A stretch of 64,000 nt of DNA from Magnolia sinica (taxonomy: Eukaryota > Streptophyta > Magnoliopsida > Magnoliales > Magnoliaceae), in assembly GCF_029962835.1 (NCBI RefSeq), contig NC_080574.1, forward strand, positions 21,798,001 to 21,862,000, given 5' to 3'. Below the pieces are notes generated by a model. That model saw nothing but the letters and a program-made list of their open reading frames with translations. It searched no databases and had not been told where the DNA came from. Position numbers and translations under genes: made by a program. Shown piece after piece: positions 21,509 through 34,249 of the stretch (positions are counted from its first letter, which is position 1; the number at the start of each line of letters is the position of its first letter).

Positions 21509-23960
21509 CTACTTCATTTTTATAATGTTTGTCAATTGAAAAGGATATGATGCACCTTCAATTACCTTTGTTTCACTGACCTTCTTGATCCAACTGATTG
21601 TATATAGAGAGGGATGATGCTCCATTTTCAATTGAAATTTTTCTACCATCACCTTGGAGACGATATTCTCACTGCTTACGCTGTCAATGATCACATCACA
21701 GACTTTTCGATTCACCGTACACCTAGTTCGGAATATTTTATGTTGTTGTGGGTGTACTTCTTTCCTTGGCGCATACAATAGTTGCCTCATAACAAGTGAT
21801 TCGCCATGATCCCGTTGAACCCAACCTAACTCATTCGCCTTGTCTTCTGTGGCGTGCTCTGGTTCCTTGATACCTAGATCATCGTCGGCGTTTTCAACAC
21901 TACCATCATTTATGGCGAGATTTGCCACTTGTTGCTAGGGACAAGTATTTGACAAGTGATTCAGTTAGCCACAACGAAAGCAATGGTCTCCCCTTAGCCG
22001 AGCATTGGTTTTCGGGATCTTGCTTGGGCCAGCGGCAGTCGATACGCCCCTTTGGAGCCTAATTTGCTCGCTTCCTTAATTCCAGTTCATGGGTGTAGGA
22101 GGTTGAGTGCGTGCTCTTACAGGCTCCTTCCCCTTGGGTTGTAAGCTCCCTGGGGTGGACCTGCCGCAGCAACCCTTGCGGTAAGATAGATCCATGTGTT
22201 AGGACGTTCAAGTTGCGCTTCCGGGTGGCCAACTTGATTATATCATTCATCATCCAGATGAACTGCATCTGGACCCGATCCTAGATCGCCATATGCAATC
22301 CACCGTCGAATCGGGTGACTTGCTGCGATTCAATCTCGACCAAATTGTTACGCGCTACTAGGAGGTAAAATTCTTCTGCGTATTCTTTCACCGACCGATT
22401 ACCCTATCGACAATTTTGGTATTGTTGAAATAATACCTGATCGTAGTCGCTAAGAAGGAATCGGTCACGTAATAATTGCTTCATCCGGTGCCATGTGTGG
22501 ATTGGTGCTTTCATCTGCCAAGTTCATGCGAGTTGCAGTTGTTCCCAACAACCTGAAGCTCCGCCCTTTAACTTGTATGTCACAAGCTTGACCTTCTTTA
22601 CTTCAGGGATGTCCATAGAAGTGTATACAAGTCGAGCCGAACTGAGCTTTGCCCAACTCGTGCTCGACTCGGTTTGCTCGAGTCCCGGCTCATACTTGGC
22701 TCGTGCTCGGTTCGGCTCGGGCTTCGAGCTTGAAGCACCAGCTCGTGCTCGGCTCGGCTGAGTTCAAGCAGATTTCGAGCCGATTTCGAGATCTTTATAG
22801 TTATAAAACTCTCAAAAGAATAGGAAAAATACCCACAAAAGAAAGAAAATCAAATGTAGAAGAGAAGTGGGTTTTCTTTATTTCCTTCTTGCGAGATTGA
22901 TTTGTTTTCAATGGTGAAAAAAAAATCCGAAGTAGAGATTATTAGGGAAGCATCCATAATAGTAGAAACCCACATCAGAGAAAAAGATGAAAACCAAAAT
23001 CGAGAAACAGAGAGAAAGAACTGAAATTAAAGGTAGAGGTTAGAGAAGGTTATACCTTAGAAAATCAAGATGTCCGGAGATTAGATTCTTAAAAAGATCG
23101 AACTGTGGAGATGATGAAGGTTGTGATGGTGAAAAAGAAGTGGGTTTCTTCTCTGAGCAAACAATTAAACAGGGTTTTTTTTTTTTGAGAGAGAGAGGGG
23201 GGTTTTTTTTTTTTGAAGGGAAACGACCGAACGAGCGCCTGGGCTGGGAATAGGACTAGGGTTTTAATTTTAGAAGCGTACACATACCATGTACCGAGTT
23301 ACCGAGTTGAGTCGAGTTCGAGCAGTATTCGAGTCGAGTCGAGTCGAGTAGGGGCAAGCTCGAACTGGTTTCAAGCTCCAAAAATCAACTCGAACTCGGC
23401 TCGAGTCGAGAGAGTTCCGAGTCGAGTCGAGCTTTTTCGAGCCAAGTCGAGTGAGTTACCAAGCTTTTGCTGCTCGTGTACAGCTCTAAATGTCCATATA
23501 ATTGAAAAATCGCTCAACTTCAGAAAGCCAATCGAGGAAATGTTCAATGTGTAGTTGGCCATTGAAGCTAGGAATATCAACCCGCATCTTAAATTTTCAA
23601 TCTGTTCGTTCTACTCGATCGTCGCCTTATCTGGGGTGTTGGAAGATTATGTCGTCGATCTCCTCCTCGCTGGATCCTCATTCCTCAAGAATGACCCTTG
23701 GATGCACTGCTGATACTATCCTGCGATTAAGGCGATTACGAGTCTCAACAATTGGTGGTGGAGGATTACTATCACAAATACGAAGCTGCCCTAAGGCCTC
23801 CACTATGCGATCTGCCAAGCGATCTGCCATGTGATCGATGGAAGCCTTCAGCCCTTGCATAACTTGTCGATTCTCTCACTGCGCTGCTTCGAAAGCTGTT
23901 AAAAGATCATTCCATGTAACACCGTCCATGGGATTGTTGCCTGACCCATCGTTAAAGGTC
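21509..23960 (-). pseudogene. Gypsy gag-protease remnant
   Basis: From right to left: a gag N-terminal part (DHMADRLADRIVEALGQLR near 23.8 kb), a gag body near 22.1-22.6 kb, a zinc-knuckle trace near 21.96 kb, and an aspartic-protease region near 21.7 kb with a DSVSSENIVS motif where the family has DSGSSENIVS. This fossil is interrupted by the element at 22616-23488. Confidence 0.8.
22616..23488. mobile_element. Non-autonomous hAT-type element, 873 bp, inside Gypsy gag
   Basis: The ends TAGAAGTGTATACAAG and (inverse) TAGAGCTGTACACGAG are inverted repeats. The flanks GATGTCCA (22608-22615) and AATGTCCA (23489-23496) agree at 7 of 8 bases. Both arms are rich in TCGAGCCGAG / CTCGACTCGG repeats, as in the element at 2137-2918. 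There is no transposase. Confidence 0.85.
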
Positions 23961-23975
23961 ATCGATCCGAAGAAA

Positions 23976-23994
23976 AACCTCACTTTGATACCAA
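23976..23994 (-). other. Gypsy primer binding site
   Basis: The minus strand reads TGGTATCAAAGTGAGG just inside the LTR end at 23997, a tRNA-Met-like primer site. Confidence 0.75.
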
Positions 23995-23996
23995 AC

Positions 23997-24721
23997 TGAC
24001 ACAGGGGAGGACGTGAGGTCGAGCACCGTCTTCCTCAAGGGAATAACTTTTCTGAATCCACGGAACTTCTCTGGACTCTTCACAAAGACTTCTTAAATCC
24101 ACGAGAAAGAAAGCAAACAAAATAAAAAATAAATTCTATAAAATTCGAAATTAATTGATGAATGAATAAAACGAGTTCACAACCCTTTAAATAGGGGTAC
24201 CAAGCAATGGAAAAGAAATCACAATTAAACTACAACTAAAACTCCTAGAATTCGCAACTTACTATAAATAGTAAACTTACTATGTATAGACAGTCGTAAT
24301 GTCTACTAGTGCGCAAGGTTTTCGGCCAAAAATAGTAAGTGTCCTATTTGGCTTCACCAAGTTGTTCTCCTAATTTTTCTAAGCTCTTTTCACGTTGGAC
24401 GCAACTCCTAAAGCCCAACGGATGAAGAGTTATAAGCAAACTAAAACTTACTATTTATAGTAAAAACGAAATTAAAATAGGGAAATAACCGTCGATCTGG
24501 CGGTATTTTGTAAATCCGGCTCGGGTAACCTGTCATAGCAAGGTTGGTTGGCTAAAGTAGCTCGTTCTACCCCAAAATCATATATTTTACATCTGATAAC
24601 TCATTCTGGATTGCAAGATACGCCTGATTTAAGGTCCGACGGTCCAGATCACTTCTGTTGTCGACCAGGTCTTTTCTAATCCATCTTGGGCATGTAACTA
24701 TCCGCGACCCTCTCTACATCA
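23997..24721 (-). repeat. Gypsy 5' LTR, 725 bp
   Basis: It starts TGACACAGGGGAGGACGTGA and ends CTCTCTACATCA. It is homologous along its length to the solo LTR at 42531-43220, including AACTCCTAAAGCCCAACGGA and GTAGCTCGTTCTACCCCAAA. Confidence 0.88.
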
Positions 24722-24799
24722 ATTTTATCGCTGGTAAATGACTACACATCATTACTTATCACCTTAATTGTGCCTTTAAATCTGACAGGGATTGCATAT

Positions 24800-25240
24800 C
24801 CGTAAATCTCTGTGTCCCTTCGTGTTATATGTGTTGTGTCCAATCCACACTGCCCATCAGTTTTACTATCTCAATTTTTAGCCAAAAAAACAAGGCAGGT
24901 TGTAAGCTTAAGTGGACTACAATATAGGGAAAGTGTGGGATAATGGCATCCACTATTCAAAACAAAAACCTTCTTAGAGCCCATGGGGATGTGTATCCGT
25001 CATCCAACTTGCTTATAAGGTCATGCAACGTGGAGGAAGGGATTATACAAATATCAGCTTAATCCAAAAGTTCTCTGGTCCCCCAAAAGTTTTCAACGAT
25101 AGACATTCAATCCTCCTTATACTTTGTACCTCAATTTTGAGCTCACGGTAAAAATGAGTATATAAAAACGGAGAAATGGTTTGAATCAGACACATATATA
25201 AAGGTGGTCCAATAGATTTTACCAAAATGGTATCTTCTTC
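24800..25240. repeat. GGGCCCAC-family repeat, decayed
   Basis: It shows the family order CCAATCCACACTGCC, TTAAGTGGACTACAATATAG, CTTATAAGGTCATGCAACG, AAATATCAGCTTAATCC. Outer ends are poorly preserved. Confidence 0.55.
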
Positions 25241-25624
25241 CCTGGATTTTAACGTCAGATGCTTTCAACCGGCATAGTTGTCATGTCACTTGAAGGCGGT
25301 TGGGTTGTACTTACATGTGTAAATAATACTTACTCATTATTGATAAGCATATTGTAACTGAGAAAACCAAGTAGGTGTTGAGAGATTAATACCTAAGGAT
25401 GCGTGGTAAGGAGGGTAAGGAAGTGGTGGACATCGAACGGTTGCTGGTTTAGCCACGTGTATATTCTCTTGAGTCTAATCAATGGCTTGAGAGCATTATC
25501 TATTTATTAATTAATGAAGAGAAAGAACGTTCATACTTCAAAGTCTTGGGAAACATGGAACAATTTATCCTACGCTCTTATTAGACGGTAAAAAGGGACG
25601 GTCGTGAGTGCTTTTCATAGGAAG

Positions 25625-26005
25625 TGGATTGCGTCCTGCGATTCCGTCGGGTCTACCGTGATGTATGGACTTTATCTATGCCGTTCATCAAAATTTTCAG
25701 ATTATTTTATAACATGAGCTAAAAAATGAGGCGGATCCAAGAATCAAGTGGACCACATGATGCCGGACTGATAATAATGACCATTGGTGAAACAGAGGCC
25801 TTTATTTCCCATCTAAGGTCACACAAACCTAGATAAATGGAAAACACAAATTCCATTTTCATCCAAAAACTTCTAGGTTTTAAAGGTAAGCGTTTAATCA
25901 CCGTTGTATTGACCACTTGAGCCTTGGCCTCATTTTGGAGATCTTACCTTAAAATGACATTGAAAAATAGATGAACGGCTAGATAAAACCCCAGTGCCCT
26001 GCCTC
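25625..26005. repeat. GGGCCCAC-family repeat
   Basis: It contains CGGGTCTACCGTGATGTATG, ATCAAGTGGACCACATGATG and AAGGTCACACAAACCTAGAT. The inverted right arm includes TTGACCACTTGAGCCTTGG. Confidence 0.65.
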
Positions 26006-26194
26006 GCAATCAGCTTCCCTCTTTTTAACCGACCATGCGTGGATTCCTCATAAGCAGATTTTACGCTAGCCTGTTTGGTTTATATCAGGTAAAAGAGTAA
26101 TAATTATTTCTCGTGTATTTACACCATGCCTGATTTGACTACTTACACTTTTACTTTTTTTTGATAAGAAACCCAAAACATTACAAAATATATA

Positions 26195-27030
26195 TGGGTC
26201 CCACTATGATGCATTTCACTTATCCACACCATTCATCTATTATGTCATTTGAATTTATAATACGAGCAAAAAAATGAGGTATATCCAAAACTCAAGTGGA
26301 CCACACCATATGAAAAAGGAATCGAATATTTACTGCTAAAAACTTTGTGGGGCTACTATTTCTTTTGGTGTGGGCCACCTGAGTGTTGTATCTACTTCAT
26401 TTTTTGTCTCATGCTTCAAAATATTGTAATAAAATACATAGACAGAACGAATATATCATATATATCACCGTATAATTCAAAAATTAAAATTATCTCTTTT
26501 GAGCTAGTTTCAATGGCATAAACACATATGAATTTTCAAGTAATAATAACCTATTTCAATACCCTGGCTTTGAAAAATCAAAAAGGCCCTAACATGCCAA
26601 GAAAACTTTGTGAGTCTTATTGTGATCTATGTATTCTATCCCCTCCGTCCATCTATTTTATTAGATAATTTTATGGTTTGAGCCCAAAATTAAAGAATAA
26701 CCAAAGCTCAAGTGGACCACACCACAGGAAACATTGTGAATTAAGCTTTCACCATTGAAAACTTCTCGGGAGTCACAGAAGTTTTGGATCAATCTGATAT
26801 ATTTTTTTTCCCATTCACCTGTGTCTGTGGATCTTATGAATAAGTTATATGGCAAATGAACACCACTGGGCCTTAGGAAGGTTTCAACGGTGGAAATCAT
26901 TATTCCCATTGTTTCCTATGATGTGATCTACTTGAGATTTTTATATGCTTCAATTTTAGGCTTAACCACTAAAATGATACGAAGGCTGGACTAGATAAAC
27001 CAAATACATTCACGGTGTGGTAAATAAAGT
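26195..27030. repeat. Two GGGCCCAC-family repeats in tandem
   Basis: The first copy (about 26195-26465) has GGGTCCCACTATGATGCAT and an internal deletion. The second (about 26600-27030) has CTCAAGTGGACCACACCACA, GATCAATCTGATAT and an inverted right arm with TGATGTGATCTACTTGAGA. Confidence 0.65.
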
Positions 27031-27159
27031 TTACTCAGTGCGATCGAAACATACCGTGTAACTCAATAGGGAATCCGATTTCAGTTTTCGGTTTCCTGGT
27101 AATCAGCTGGGCTCGGCTTCGGGGCATCAGCGGAACCACCAAAGTAGGTGGCATCCCTG

Positions 27160-27279
27160 GCCGTGGGGCTCACCTTGATGTATTTTTAATATCCAGCCCA
27201 ATTGCATGTTCTATTTTATAATTTAGCCCATGTCCATTTGCGTTGTGATCCATTTGATGAATGGTTTAGATATTGTATA
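27160..27279 (+). repeat. Fragment of a dispersed repeat shared with the hAT at 39.8-41.8 kb
   Basis: The stretch with ATCCAGCCCAATTGCATGTT and CATTTGATGAATGGTTTAGA matches 41583-41690 in reverse complement. The Copia 2 left LTR interrupts it. Confidence 0.65.
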
Positions 27280-28310
27280 TGTTGAAAATCAGTGGTTTTA
27301 AAAATAATAAAAATGAAAATTCAAATTTTTTCAAAATTTTGGGATTTTCCTGCCAAAATACTTTTTGAATTTTTTGAATTAAAAAGTGCGGTGTGTGTGC
27401 TTTGTCCCACATCGAAAATGCAAAGAATAGTTTTGTGGTTTATATGAGATGTTGAGAAGGGTATTCTTACTTGGAGTTTTTTGAAGGAGATGAAACACGG
27501 GTTTCGCACTGGAACACACGCACGCGCGCTCGGGCACAGGCGTGAGCATGGGCGTGGGCGTGGGCAGTGAGGCGGTAGTGGCGCTAGATGGCGCACTTCG
27601 CACGTGTGCATCGTGTGCAGAGTGGTCACTCCCTCGCTAACCGATGCGAGATGGTGCGATGGGACTAGTCAGAGCCTTAGGGTGGTGTGGATCTGAAAAG
27701 TTGGAAATGAGTCTGGGTTTTATAGGTGACTAAGAACGGTCGGATCTTAAATCCGAGACGTCCAGCCGTTTCTATAAACGGATAGCTACCTTAAAAGCCA
27801 CAACGGTCCAAAAACGGACAGACTAAGATGATCCAACGATCAGATCTATAGATCTAATGACCAGAAACGTTTGGGATTAATAGACAATGGCCAAAAATAT
27901 TTTTCAAACGTTCTAGACCATTGAATACCACACAGCAACGGGTCTAAACCTGAGGCCTATATAAACTGGACCATTCCAGTCCGATTTCATCATCTCAACA
28001 CACCATCTCTCCCATCAAATCAGATACAGTCCATAGCTCCATTTTAGAATACTGTTATCATCTCCATCGTCTAAGTCTGCCAGAAGAAATCTATTGCGTT
28101 AAAACTGTTCCATAGTGGACCTATCGTGATTGCTGCACGCTGGATCCAGATAAGGCTTGTCTTATCCTGGGAGCAATTCGCCTGTAACCCATCAGCAGTT
28201 GATAAGGGGGCGAATCACGCTTTAAGGACAGCGTATTTTATACGTGATTCAGCCTAGTGATAATTTATTTTTCTATTTTTTATATTTTCAGTGTATCCAA
28301 TAAAATTTTT
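27280..28310 (+). repeat. Copia 2 5' LTR
   Basis: It starts TGTTGAAAATCAGTGG. It carries a promoter-like GGCCTATATAAACTGGACC near 27953. Its inner end is uncertain (28292-28310). It matches 32843-33944. Confidence 0.88.
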
Positions 28311-28336
28311 TCTTAAAAAGCTTAAAGCGTGATTCC

Positions 28337-29908
28337 ATGGACACCGAAAGTGTTGCATCAATCAAACTGATGAACCAGGATCTGATCCGATTGGACCGAT
28401 TCGATGGTTCAAATTTCACTAGATGGCAGGACAAGCTGAAATTCCTACTGACCGCTCTGAAGATCTTCTACATCCTGGACCCGACTCTCCAGCCTCTGCC
28501 TGAAGCAAAGGACACTGACACTCCAGAACAGGTTGCTGCTAGGATCAAGCGACAAGAAGATGAATTGTTGTGTCGTGGCCACATCCTCAATGCTCTCTCT
28601 GATCGGTTGTACGATTTGTACATGGGGACCACATCAGCGAAAGAAATTTGAAGCGCACTAGAATACAAATACAAGGCTGAAGAGGAAGGTACACAAAAAT
28701 TTCTGATTACCAGGTATTTCGACTTCACGATGGTAGACAATCTACCGCTGCTTGCCCAAATCCAAGAATTACAGCTTATTGTAAATAAAATAAAAGCCAT
28801 AAAAATTGATCTTCCTGAATCCTTTCAAGTCGGAGCTATAATCGCAAAATTGCCTCCGAGCTGGAAAGACTACAGGAAGAAACTACTGCATAAATCCGAA
28901 GAGTTCACCCTTGAACAAATCCAAAAGCATCTTCGTATTGAAGAAGAATCTCGTAACCGAGACAAAAAGGATGACGCTAATGGTGCATCCTCATCCAAAG
29001 TGAACGCAGTAGAAAGGACATCCCAAAATAATACCTATGAGAAAGTTGATTCCCTTAAACTTAACAAAGATCAAGGGAAATTCAGGAAAACCTAAAAGAA
29101 GAAAAACGGCAAACCTAAGGGAGCTTGCTATGTCTGCGGCAAGACCGGGCATTTCGCCCGAGTCTGTAGGGACCGAAAAAAGCCTAAGAAAGAGGCTAAT
29201 GCAGTAGACGATGAAATCGTAGCCATGATCACAGAAGTGAACCTAGTTCAAGAGAAAATCCCTAGTTGGTGGTATGATACAAGTGCCACAGTCTATGTAT
29301 GCAATGATCGATCTGCCTTCAAAACCTATGAAGACGAGACAAATGGTCAGGAGGTATAAATGGAAAATGAAGGACGATCGAAAGTTGTAGGCAAAGAAAC
29401 CATGGAATTACTTTTTACCTCTGGAAAGAAGGTAATCCTGACCAACGTACTGCATGCCCCAGACATAAGAAGGAATCTTGTCTCAAGAGATCTCTTAAGC
29501 AAGCCCGGGATTAGGGTTGTGTTTGAATTAGGCAAGTTGATCTTGTCTAAGAATGGAAACTTTGTGGGTAAGGGATACGCTTGTAATGGGATGATCAAAC
29601 TCTCTTTAAATGAAAAGAATTCTTCTGCTTACATGATTGAGTCTGTAACACTATGGCATGGTAGACTAGCCCATATTGGCTACAGTACCATAAAACTCAT
29701 GGCTAAGAACGACCTAATATCATACAATGATAGTGACAAAGATAAATGTGAAGTATGCATACGGTTTAAAATAATCAAGAAATCATTCCCTAGCGTTGAG
29801 AGATCATCTCAAATATTAGACCTAGTGCATACTGACATATGTGAACTAAATGGCGTTCTTACCCGTGGAGGTAAAAGGTACTTTATAACGTTTATAGATG
29901 ATTGTTCG

Positions 29909-29946
<38 letters not shown>

Positions 29947-32284
29947 GTTAAATTCGAAAAAAGAAGCATCTAATGCATTCAAGATCTATAAAGTTGAAGT
30001 AGAAAATCAATTAGATAAAAATATTAAAATCCTTCGTAATGACCGAGGAGGAGAATATTTCTCTAATGAATTTTCTAACTATTGTGAAGAACATGGCATC
30101 ATACATCAGTGCATAGCACCTTATACACCACAACAAAATAGTGTAGCAAAGAGAAAAAATAGGACGTTAGTAAAAATGGTCAACTCAATGCTAATACAAG
30201 CACAGTTGCCATTAAACCTATGGGGAGAAGCACTGTTAGCTGCATGTCATGTTTTAAACTGAATTTCATCTAAGAAAATCAAGACTTCTCCATACGAAAT
30301 ATGGAAAGGAAGAAAACCAAACATATGTTATCTTAAAGTGTGGAGGCGTCTTACATATTACAGAACTCCAGAACCTAAAAGAACTAAGTTAGGACCAAGT
30401 GCTATCAAGTGCGTCCTTGTAGGATATGCACAATATAGTAAGGCCTATACACTTCTAGACTTAGATACTAATGTAATCATAGAGTCTAGAGATGTAGAGT
30501 TCTTTGAGAATTCTGTATTCACGGAGAAAAAGAATGCTGAGATTCAATCTCCTAATGAAACTATAAAAGAAGCACAAATAGAAGAGAAAACTCTTAGTGA
30601 ACCTCGTAGGAGTCAAAGAGCAAGAGTAGAAAAGAGTCTTGATCCTGATCAAATAGACTCTCAACGACTCTCTTTTCATCTAGTTGAGGGTGATAGAGAG
30701 AAGGTGATTAAGAAAATACCTATGGTTTTGACTATAGAAGATGAACATAGAACCTTTAGTGAAGCTATGTCTTCAAGAGACTCCGCCTTTTGGAAAGAAG
30801 CCATTAATGATGAAATGGATTCCATAATGTCTAACCAAACATGGGAATTAGTAGATCTACCTCCAGGTTCTAAACCAATAGGTTGTAAGTGGGTATTTAA
30901 GAAAAAATATCACACAGATGGTACAATTCAAACCTTTAAGGCAAGATTAGTTGCTAAGGGTTTCCGACAGAAAGAAGGAATTGATTATTTTGACACTTAT
31001 TCACCAGTAGCTCGAATAACATCGATTAGGATCTTATTCGCTCTTGCATCCATACATCATCTTCATATCCATCAAATGGACGTGAAGACAACATTCCTGA
31101 ATGGTGATCTCGATGAGGAGGTTTACATGGAGCAACCAGAAGGGTTTGTTCTACCAGGAAATGAAAGAAAAGTATGTAGACTTGTTAAGTCTTTGTATGG
31201 ATTAAAGCAAGCACCAAAACAGTGGCATGATAAATTTGATTCTAAAGTTCTGTCTTATGGTTTTGAACACAATATTGCTGATAAATGCATATATTCAAAA
31301 GTATGTAATGATTATGTTATAATCATATGCTTGTATGTAGATGATATGTTAATAATCAGTAATAAAATGGAAGGTGTAACTGAAACCAAAAAGTTTCTCT
31401 CTTCAGTTTTCAAAATGAAGGATCTTGGACAAGTGGATACCATATTAGGTATCAAAGTTAAAAAACATAGTGGGGGTTTTGCATTATGTCAGTCTCATTA
31501 TATTGAGAAAATAATAAACAAGTTTAATCACTTGAAAATTAAAGAGGCAAAGACTCCGTTTGATCCAAGTATCAAGTTAAAAGAAAATAGTGGAAGAGCA
31601 GTTGCACAACTAGAGTATGCTAGTGCTATAGGTAGTCTTATGTATGCAATGCAATGCATAAGACCGGATATAGCATACGCTGTGAGTAAACTAAGTAGGT
31701 TTACGAGTAATCTAAGTATTGAACACTGGAAAGCAATTAGTAGAGTTCTAGATTATCTTAAAAAAAGCAAAGAACTAGGGCTATTTTACTTAAAATTTTC
31801 AACAATGTTAGAAGGATATACCGATGCAAGTTGGATATCGAGTGCAGGGGACAACATGTCCACTATAGGGTGAATATTCACCCTAGGAGGTGCAACTGTA
31901 TCTTAGGGATCCAAGAAACAAACTTGCATAACGCACTCAACTATGGAATCTGAGTTCATAGCTTTAGCTGCTACAGGAAAAGAGACTGAGTGCTTAAGGG
32001 ATCTTGTTTTAGAAATCTCATTCTATACGAAGCCTATACCGGCTGTTTCACTTCATTGTGATAGTGAAGCCACTCTAGCAAGAGCCTATAGCGGTACCTA
32101 TAATGAGAAGTCCAGACACATAAGTTTGCAACATGACTGTATAAGACAACTGATCCAAGATGGAATCATTGCGATCTCATATGTAAAGTCAAGTAATAAC
32201 TTGGCTGATCCTTTTACTAAACCTCTAACGAGAGAAGCAGTAAGGACAACATCTAGAGGGATGAGGTTAAAACTCTTTACTTAA
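28337..32284 (+). pseudogene. Copia 2 gag-pol remnant
   Basis: Gag begins near 28337 (MDTESVASIKLMNQDLIRLD; FDGSNFTRWQDKLKFLL), with the zinc knuckle near 29130. The protease region lies near 29270. Integrase is at about 29.6-30.3 kb (ITFIDDCSKY; DRGGEYFSNEFSNYCEEHGI), reverse transcriptase at about 30.8-31.7 kb (QMDVKTTFLNGDLDEEVYME; LYVDDMLI) and RNase H to about 32.28 kb (DPFTKPLTREAV). The order is that of Copia. The region is broken, although long stretches are still readable. Confidence 0.92.
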
Positions 32285-32842
32285 AGTTTTACCAGTGAAA
32301 GAAACCCAACCCTAAATTAGCAAATCTTTAAATATTGGGTTTAATGGGTAACAACAATTCACTGATAAGTGAAAAGTTTCAGCACTAAATAAATAAAAAA
32401 GCCTCATCCAAGATGATAATGCTGGCCGTTACAAAAGAGGGATGAGTATTAAAACTCTTAATGAAGTCTAGTCAAATAGGACAAGTGTTTTTAACAGAAA
32501 TACTGAAAGAATTTCACCTATGTGAACGTAGAAGTGGTGTCGCTTCTCATGAGACTTATAGTTATCTTGGGATCATTCATGAAACAAGATAAACACATAA
32601 CCATTAAAAGTGCTAAGCGAGATTATAAAGGAACACCCAACACATGAGCTATTATGTGTGTGGTATTTTCAGTTATATCATAAAGGAATAACTGGTTCAA
32701 TGCTGTGGCAACCAGAAATTTCGAAATAACTTTAAAATGCTTACACTAAGGAAAGATTCAAATCGTAAGATATCTTTCTTTATGTATAATAACTGTTATT
32801 ATTCTAGCAGAGTTTTCATTGTTTTAAAAACCAGTGGTGGAT

Positions 32843-33944
32843 TGTTGAAAATCAGTAGTTTTAAAAATAATAAAAATGAAAATTCAAATTTTTTCAAAAT
32901 TTAGAAATTTTCCCGCTAAAATACTTTTTGAATTTTTTGAATTAAAAAGTGTGGTGTGTGCTTTGTCCCACATCAGAAATGCAAAGAATAGTTTTGTAAT
33001 TTATATGAGATGTTGAGAAGGGTATTCTTACTTGGAGCTTTTTGGAGGAGATGAAACACGGGTTTCACACTGGAACACACGCACGCACACGCGCGCGCTC
33101 GAGCTCGCGCTCGGGCTCAGGCTCAAGCTGAGACACGGGTACGGGCACGGGCGAGGGCGTGGGCAGTAAAGCAGTGTGGCTGTAGTGGCGCTAGATGGTG
33201 CACTTTGCACTTCGCATGTGTCGCAGAGTGGTCGCTCTCTCGCGACTTTACGCAAACCGGCGCGAGACGGTGCGACCTCGGTGCGATGGGTCTGGTCAGA
33301 GCCTTAGGGCGGTGTGGATCTGAAAAGTTAGAAATGAGCCTAAGTGTTATAGGTGACTGAGAACAGTCGGATCTTAAATCCGTAACGTCCAGCCGTTTCT
33401 ATAAACGGACAGCTACCTTAAAAGCCAAAACGGTTCGAAAACGGACGGGCCAAGATGATCCAACGGTCAGATCTACAGATCTAATGACTAGAAACGTCTG
33501 GGATTAATAGACAATGGCCAGAAACATTTTTCAAACGTTCTGGACCATTGAATACCACACATCAACGGTTCTAAACCTGAGGCCTATATAAACTGAACCA
33601 TTTCAGTCCGATTTCATCATCTCAACACACCATCTCTCCCATCAAATCAGATACAGTCTATAGCTCCATTTTAGAATACTGTTATCATCTCCATCGTCTA
33701 AGTCTGCCAGAAAAAATCTATTGCGTTAAAACTGTTCCATAGTGGACCTATCATGATTGCTGCACACTGGATCCAAATAAGGCTTGTCTTATCTTGGGAG
33801 CAATTCGCCTGTAACCCATTAGCAGTTGATAAGGGGGCGAATCACGCTTTAAGGACAGTGTATTTTATATGTGATTCAGCCTAGTGATAATTTATTTTTC
33901 TATTTTTTATATTTTTGGTGTATATAATAGAAATGTTTCCAACA
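32843..33944 (+). repeat. Copia 2 3' LTR
   Basis: It starts TGTTGAAAATCAGTAG after a short purine-rich tract and ends near CCAACA. It is about 65 bp longer than the 5' LTR because of a GC-rich CGCGCTCGGGCTC-type repeat near 33090-33160. Confidence 0.88.
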
Positions 33945-34240
33945 ATCGATCATTAAAAACTTATGTAGGCAACTAAAGATTTAGATCAAGCTGATATTTG
34001 TGTGTTCTCTTCACCGATATCTTTGTGACCTTATCAACGTTTTGAATGGAAAATAAACATTCTGGTGGCCCCATGAAGTTTTTAATGGTGGGAATTCAAT
34101 CACAACTGTCCGGTGTAGTATCCACTCAAGATTTGGATCTGCTTCATTTTTGGAATCATGTCCTTAAAAAAGACTTCAAAATGGATGGACCGTGTAGATG
34201 CAAGTCACATGCATTACACCAGTCCCCACAGTGAGGGATC
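33945..34240. repeat. GGGCCCAC-family repeat, right half
   Basis: It begins mid-element (ATCGATCATTAAAAACTTAT) directly after the Copia 2 LTR. It continues with GATCAAGCTGATATTTGTG, TCACAACTGTCCGGTGTAGT and CAAAATGGATGGACCGTGTAG. Confidence 0.65.
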
Positions 34241-34249
34241 CACTGACCT

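Larger units (their letters stand above)
21500..24721 (-). mobile_element. Ty3/Gypsy element, 5'-end fragment (fossil)
   Basis: On the minus strand there is an LTR at 23997-24721, a primer site at about 23976-23994 (TGGTATCAAAGTGAGG), gag, and a retroviral-type protease region (KVCDVIIDSVSSENIVSK; KMEHHPSLYTISWIKKV) ending near 21500. Reverse transcriptase, integrase and the second LTR are absent. A hAT MITE is inserted in gag. The element is broken, with several breaks in the remaining coding part. It abuts the right end of the CACTA element. Confidence 0.85.
27280..33944 (+). mobile_element. Copia LTR retrotransposon 2 (fossil, all parts present)
   Basis: LTRs of about 1.0 and 1.1 kb flank gag, a CCHC knuckle (CYVCGKTGHFARVC), protease, integrase, reverse transcriptase and RNase H on the plus strand. 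The LTRs differ at about 5% of sites over the 420 bp I compared, nearly all transitions, suggesting an insertion somewhat younger than Copia 1. They also differ in length at a GC-rich repeat. The coding region is broken, with about five breaks. No clear target duplication was found, and the two flanks belong to different repeat families. Lineage is not assigned. Confidence 0.9.
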
